DNA from: JAWXVD01 sp044425705 | GTDB taxonomy: Bacteria > Bacillota > Clostridia > Lachnospirales > Lachnospiraceae | Direction of reading: 5' to 3' | Assembly: GCA_044425705.1 (NCBI GenBank) | Contig: JAWXVD010000152.1 | Span: 1 to 7,659 of the forward strand | DNA length: 7,659 nt | Shown here: piece by piece, positions 5,237 to 7,659 of the stretch | Position numbering within the stretch: position 1 is the first letter of the stretch | Layout of the letters: every line of letters starts with the position of its first letter | Translations under genes and position numbers: made by a program | Notes under the pieces: generated by a model | The model's input: only the letters and a program-made list of their open reading frames with translations | Told to the model about the DNA's origin: nothing | Databases searched by the model: none

Positions 5237-5274
5237 AGCATTTTGAATCACTTAAATAGTTCATTCTCAATGCT
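5237..5274. repeat. Spacer stem between tRNA-Pro and tRNA-Gly
   Basis: AGCATT/AATGCT and GAAT/ATTC form a two-part stem with a 2x2 internal loop. A separate GGTGA/TCACC pair lies at 5217-5235. This is the longest spacer of the operon (88 nt). Confidence 0.4.
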
Positions 5275-5291
5275 CATTATGAAATTAAAAA

Positions 5292-5366
5292 TCGGGGTGA
5301 CAGGATTCGAACCTGCGACCTCCTGGTCCCAAACCAGGCGCTCTAGCCAAGCTGAGCCACACCCCG
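5292..5366 (-). tRNA. tRNA-Pro (anticodon TGG)
   Basis: Acceptor CGGGGTG/CACCCCG, discriminator A. Anticodon stem CCTGG/CCAGG encloses TTTGGGA, anticodon TGG. First gene of the operon, about 45 nt after the predicted transcription start. No encoded CCA. Confidence 0.96.
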
Positions 5367-5418
5367 TTACTTCATGTTTCCTTTGCGTTTCAACCGTGTT
5401 ATCGGTGACGCAAGAATT

Positions 5419-5447
5419 ATTATATGTTATCTACCAAATAAAGTCAA
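5419..5447 (-). promoter_or_regulatory. Strong promoter of the tRNA operon
   Basis: TTGACT (5442-5447), 17-nt spacer, TATAAT (5419-5424) on the minus strand, preceded by A-rich DNA (GTGAAAAAAAGTG) that could act as an UP element. The leader contains a small hairpin (CCG/CGG inside GCGT/ACGC). Confidence 0.88.
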
Positions 5448-5450
5448 CAC

Positions 5451-5674
5451 TTTTTTTCACTTTTTTCCAAAAACTTTTTTCGCACCTCAAAAACCCCCAT
5501 TTTAAGCCATTTATCTCTGTTTTTTTCTTTCAAGCAAATTAACATCTTACCTATTCATAATTTTATTTCTTACTTTTTTGATTTTTTACAATTTATTTTT
5601 CTATCTTTCCAGTCCTAATCCAGTAGTCATTTTTATCTTTTTACTTTCATATACTTATAAAATTTTTCTAAAAT
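5451..5674. other. T-rich intergenic region; no gene seen
   Basis: With the flanking promoter and terminator, 5367-5766 is a 400-nt stretch without a protein gene. The middle is strongly T-rich on the plus strand and contains only short frames without ribosome binding sites. I see nothing beyond the A/T tracts upstream of the tRNA promoter. Confidence 0.5.
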
Positions 5675-5726
5675 AATAGAAAAGTGTAACTTCCCCATTT
5701 AGAAAGATTACACTTTTCTATTTTTT
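5675..5726 (-). terminator. Strong bidirectional terminator after the LRR gene
   Basis: AATAGAAAAGTGTAA (5675-5689) and its exact complement (5708-5722) form a 15-bp stem with an 18-nt loop. On the minus strand it is followed by TATTTTAG-type sequence, and on the plus strand by T6. It lies about 40 nt after the stop at 5767, so its main job is to end the LRR transcript. Confidence 0.85.
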
Positions 5727-5766
5727 CACAACTTAATTCTAGTATGGAATCTCCATAGCCTTATTT

Positions 5767-6198
5767 TTACTCAGTATAGCATAGTGCAAATGCATAAAAT
5801 GAGTCTGTCTTAACTGTAATGGTACTTGCTTCTTTATCTAAATCAGATAGCTTAATACTTTTTCCATCTTCTGTTACACATAACATAAAAAAAGTACGTC
5901 CTTCTTCTAACAATGTTTCCGGAATTTCCAGAACAATTGTAGCTGCTGTATCCATTTTGTAAACCATTTTATCATTCGGCAAGATATTATAAGTTCTTGC
6001 TAATACATCATCTCCTGCTAGGGCTTGAAATTCATCAACACATAATTGTCCCTGTACCTCATTATAAACATTTACAGAATAAGAACCTTCTATCACTTCA
6101 TAGACTGGTGGTGTTGTACCCTTTAAACTAAAAAGATAAAGCTCCTCTGGCGTTGTAGGTAGCCAAACCGAGGCGCTGCCTCTTCTGTATTTCCTGTA
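5767..6198 (-). pseudogene. C-terminal module of the LRR surface protein, in a shifted frame
   Basis: This frame is open from just after a TGA at 6199-6201 to the TAA at 5767, and overlaps the end of the upstream frame. Its coherent protein sequence begins near WLPTTPEELYLFSLKGTTPP and continues for about 130 residues, alternating hydrophobic and polar residues as in a beta-rich extracellular domain, ending FYAFALCYTE. It has no start codon with a ribosome binding site (a GTG at 6094-6096 is possible but unsupported) and directly continues the linker of the upstream frame, so it is the broken-off end of the same protein. No LPxTG motif, membrane anchor or recognisable binding module is seen. 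I do not recognise the domain. Confidence 0.72.
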
Positions 6199-7379
6199 TC
6201 ACCTGTACTTCCTGTATCACCTGTACTTCCTGTATCTTGCTCTGGAATTTCTATATATGTGTTATTGATGACAGACACACTTGTAACTTTCGATGCTTCT
6301 AATGATTTCTCTATCTCTGCTTTGATTGCTTCAGAAGTCACTATAATAGTAGTAAGGTTAGTACACCCCTCAAAGACATCTTTAGTTGTTTCCTGACCAC
6401 TAGTCTCACCCCCTGTTGCACCAATGGAAATAGTCACCTGACTCGCTAAAATTGTAATTTCTTTTAAGTTGCTACATTTTTGAAAAACAGCTGGCCCAAT
6501 ATTTATTGAATCACCTAATATATACACACTAGTTAGAGCAAGGCATTCATAGAAAGCAAACTCATTCAGTGTAGTCACATTGGCTGGGATAATAATACTA
6601 GTAAGACCACTTTTTTTAAAGGTATTTGCTTCAATAGTCGTAATACTGTTAGGAAGTGTAATACTAGTTAGAGAGCTACATCCTTCAAATACAGCTTGTC
6701 CAATAGTAGTTACTGAATTTGGAATGGTAACGTTGCTTAAAGTAGTACAATTATAAAATGCATACTCTCCAATGGTTTCTACATTGCCTAAGTTAATTGT
6801 ACTTAAACAAGTGCAACCAGAAAATGCATCCCCTCCGATACTGGTTACCGAATTTGGAATAGTAACGTTACTTAAACTAGTACACCCTTTAAATGCGGAC
6901 GTTTTAATTGCTGTTACATTCCCCAAATCAAGACTACTTAGTTTAATACAGCCTTGAAATGCAGACTGTTCAATGGTTCCTCCTTCTATAGTTACTGTTG
7001 TTAAGTTGGTACAGTCTTTAAAGGCAGTACTATCAATTTTGGGGGTTCCTTCAATAGTTAGGGTTGTAAGCGGTGTATTATTTGTTCCTCCCGACCAATT
7101 ATAAAAAGCATTCAATGCAATTTCAGTTACCGTATAGGTTACACCATTATCTATAACAAACTCTGGAATGGTAATATCACCCTTATTAATACTCATACCC
7201 GATGTTACTCTCGCTATATATGTACCACCACCTTCCTCTATAAGCGAATATACCACCCCTTGCCCATCAGTATAACTACTAGCCTCCACAGACATCACCG
7301 GCATCAGCATAAACGAACACACAACTATAGCACATTTCATTAAAAGTTCTACTTTATTTCTAATTACATGTAAATTCAT
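6123..7379 (-). CDS. Secreted BspA-like leucine-rich-repeat protein, N-terminal and LRR part (frame-broken)
   Basis: The 418-residue frame starts with a signal peptide (charged RNK, hydrophobic stretch about 12-29, likely cleavage after VEA at 33). From about residue 70 come roughly eleven BspA/TpLRR-type (LRR_5) units of the form LxxVTIPNSVTxIGxxAFxxCxx; AF(x)xC occurs as TAFKDC, SAFQGC, DAFSGC, YAFYNC, FAFYEC and others. These repeats in gut and oral bacteria are associated with surface adhesion or protein binding. A low-complexity linker (TGSTGDTGSTGDTGNT) follows. The last 17 or so residues (RFGYLQRQRSFIFLV) look like out-of-frame translation; one base missing near 6160-6170, such as in CGGTTTGG, would join the 3' frame into a protein of about 537 residues. 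AAGGAAGG (7387-7394) sits 7 nt before ATG 7379. The metallophosphoesterase stop is 23 nt upstream, so readthrough expression is possible. Confidence 0.85.
   Translation of the reverse strand: MNLHVIRNKVELLMKCAIVVCSFMLMPVMSVEASSYTDGQGVVYSLIEEGGGTYIARVTSGMSINKGDITIPEFVIDNGVTYTVTEIALNAFYNWSGGTNNTPLTTLTIEGTPKIDSTAFKDCTNLTTVTIEGGTIEQSAFQGCIKLSSLDLGNVTAIKTSAFKGCTSLSNVTIPNSVTSIGGDAFSGCTCLSTINLGNVETIGEYAFYNCTTLSNVTIPNSVTTIGQAVFEGCSSLTSITLPNSITTIEANTFKKSGLTSIIIPANVTTLNEFAFYECLALTSVYILGDSINIGPAVFQKCSNLKEITILASQVTISIGATGGETSGQETTKDVFEGCTNLTTIIVTSEAIKAEIEKSLEASKVTSVSVINNTYIEIPEQDTGSTGDTGSTGDTGNTEEAAPRFGYLQRQRSFIFLV
6191..6236. repeat. 18-bp tandem repeat, about 2.6 copies, within the LRR gene linker
   Basis: Perfect copies of TTCCTGTATCACCTGTAC (plus strand) at 6191-6208 and 6209-6226, then a partial copy to 6236. 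They encode the Gly-Ser/Asp-Thr linker (TGSTGD). A unit of 18 bp keeps the frame, so copy-number change would alter linker length only. Confidence 0.9.
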
Positions 7380-7386
7380 TTCTATA

Positions 7387-7394
7387 CCTTCCTT
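7387..7394 (-). promoter_or_regulatory. Ribosome binding site of the LRR gene
   Basis: AAGGAAGG 7 nt before ATG 7379, in the 23-nt gap after the metallophosphoesterase stop. No convincing separate promoter was found in this gap. Confidence 0.8.
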
Positions 7395-7402
7395 ATTCCA
7401 CT

Positions 7403-7659
7403 TTATATTTCACATATTTTAAAGTTGGCTCCCCCATCCTCTTCTATTTCCATGATAATATATGTAGATTTTCTACCTGCCTGTCTTGGATATGTTAAAC
7501 TACCAGGATTCACAATCATTAAATCTCCATCCTCTTGCACCACTGGCATATGGGTGTGACCGTACATCACAATATCTACATTTCTGCTTCTGGCCTCTTC
7601 TTTAATCCACTCGCTATTAACGGTAACAAAGTAATGATTACCATGGGTAATCCAGATTT
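7403..7659 (-). CDS. YfcE/MJ0936-type metallophosphoesterase, C-terminal part (runs off the window)
   Basis: About 84 residues read IWITHGNHYFVTVNSEW, then MYGHTHMPV, then NPGSLTYPR and a charged end before TAA at 7403-7405. The order THG, GHTH, NPGS..PR is the C-terminal half of the YfcE/MJ0936 family of two-metal phosphodiesterases (Metallophos_2), with His of THG and both His of GHTH as metal ligands. Members hydrolyse phosphodiesters in vitro; the natural substrate is generally unknown. The usual THGH has become THGN, but by alignment from memory with MJ0936 the ligand is the first His, which is kept. The N-terminal half, with the Asp/His/Asn ligands, is outside the window. The stop lies 23 nt before the LRR gene, same strand. 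Confidence 0.9.
   Translation of the reverse strand, partial: IWITHGNHYFVTVNSEWIKEEARSRNVDIVMYGHTHMPVVQEDGDLMIVNPGSLTYPRQAGRKSTYIIMEIEEDGGANFKICEI

Noticed and set aside
5767..6123. Sortase-anchored surface protein
   Set aside because: No LPxTG-like motif, hydrophobic segment or positive tail at the C-terminus.
6150..6185. Programmed -1 frameshifting or homopolymer phase variation in the LRR gene
   Set aside because: No X XXY YYZ slippery site in the overlap, and the longest run there is only three T residues, too short for a typical phase-variable tract.

Overview
The window reads as chromosomal DNA of a low-GC Gram-positive anaerobe, most likely a Clostridia/Lachnospiraceae-type gut bacterium. 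This is an inference from AT-rich DNA, strong purine-rich ribosome binding sites, consensus sigma-A promoters, a yybP-ykoY-type riboswitch, a BspA-like leucine-rich-repeat surface protein, a LacI-regulator/glycogen-phosphorylase pair, and tRNA genes without encoded CCA. Almost everything is on the minus strand; only one tRNA-Leu is on the plus strand.

Layout, low to high coordinate. (1) 1-406: the start of a glycogen/maltodextrin phosphorylase gene, 18 nt behind a LacI-family regulator (425-1414). The regulator has a 17-bp-spaced promoter and a perfect 12-bp LacI-type palindrome at its expected transcription start, so self-repression of a regulator-phosphorylase operon is likely. (2) 1604-3648: a compact operon of promoter, yybP-ykoY (Mn2+) riboswitch with an overlapping terminator, a CaCA-family cation exchanger, and 8 nt later a protein whose spacing and residues match the class III nucleotide cyclase catalytic domain. 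This is the most interesting part of the window: a predicted manganese-sensing switch controlling a cation transporter and a divergent putative nucleotidyl cyclase. (3) 3659-4068: a small unknown gene with its own promoter and ribosome binding site, broken by a one-base frameshift. (4) 4046-4394: an intergenic stretch with an orphan promoter and a short palindrome. (5) 4395-5450: tRNA-Leu (plus) facing a six-gene minus-strand tRNA operon (Pro-Gly-Arg-His-Gln-Lys), with two back-to-back terminators between them. (6) 5451-5766: T-rich intergenic DNA ending in a strong bidirectional terminator. (7) 5767-7379: a secreted BspA-like LRR protein whose C-terminal module is in another frame because of a one-base shift just after a small tandem repeat. 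(8) 7403-7659: the C-terminal end of a YfcE/MJ0936-type metallophosphoesterase.

Two independent single-base frame breaks in 7.7 kb may be real pseudogenes or assembly errors; the sequence alone cannot decide.
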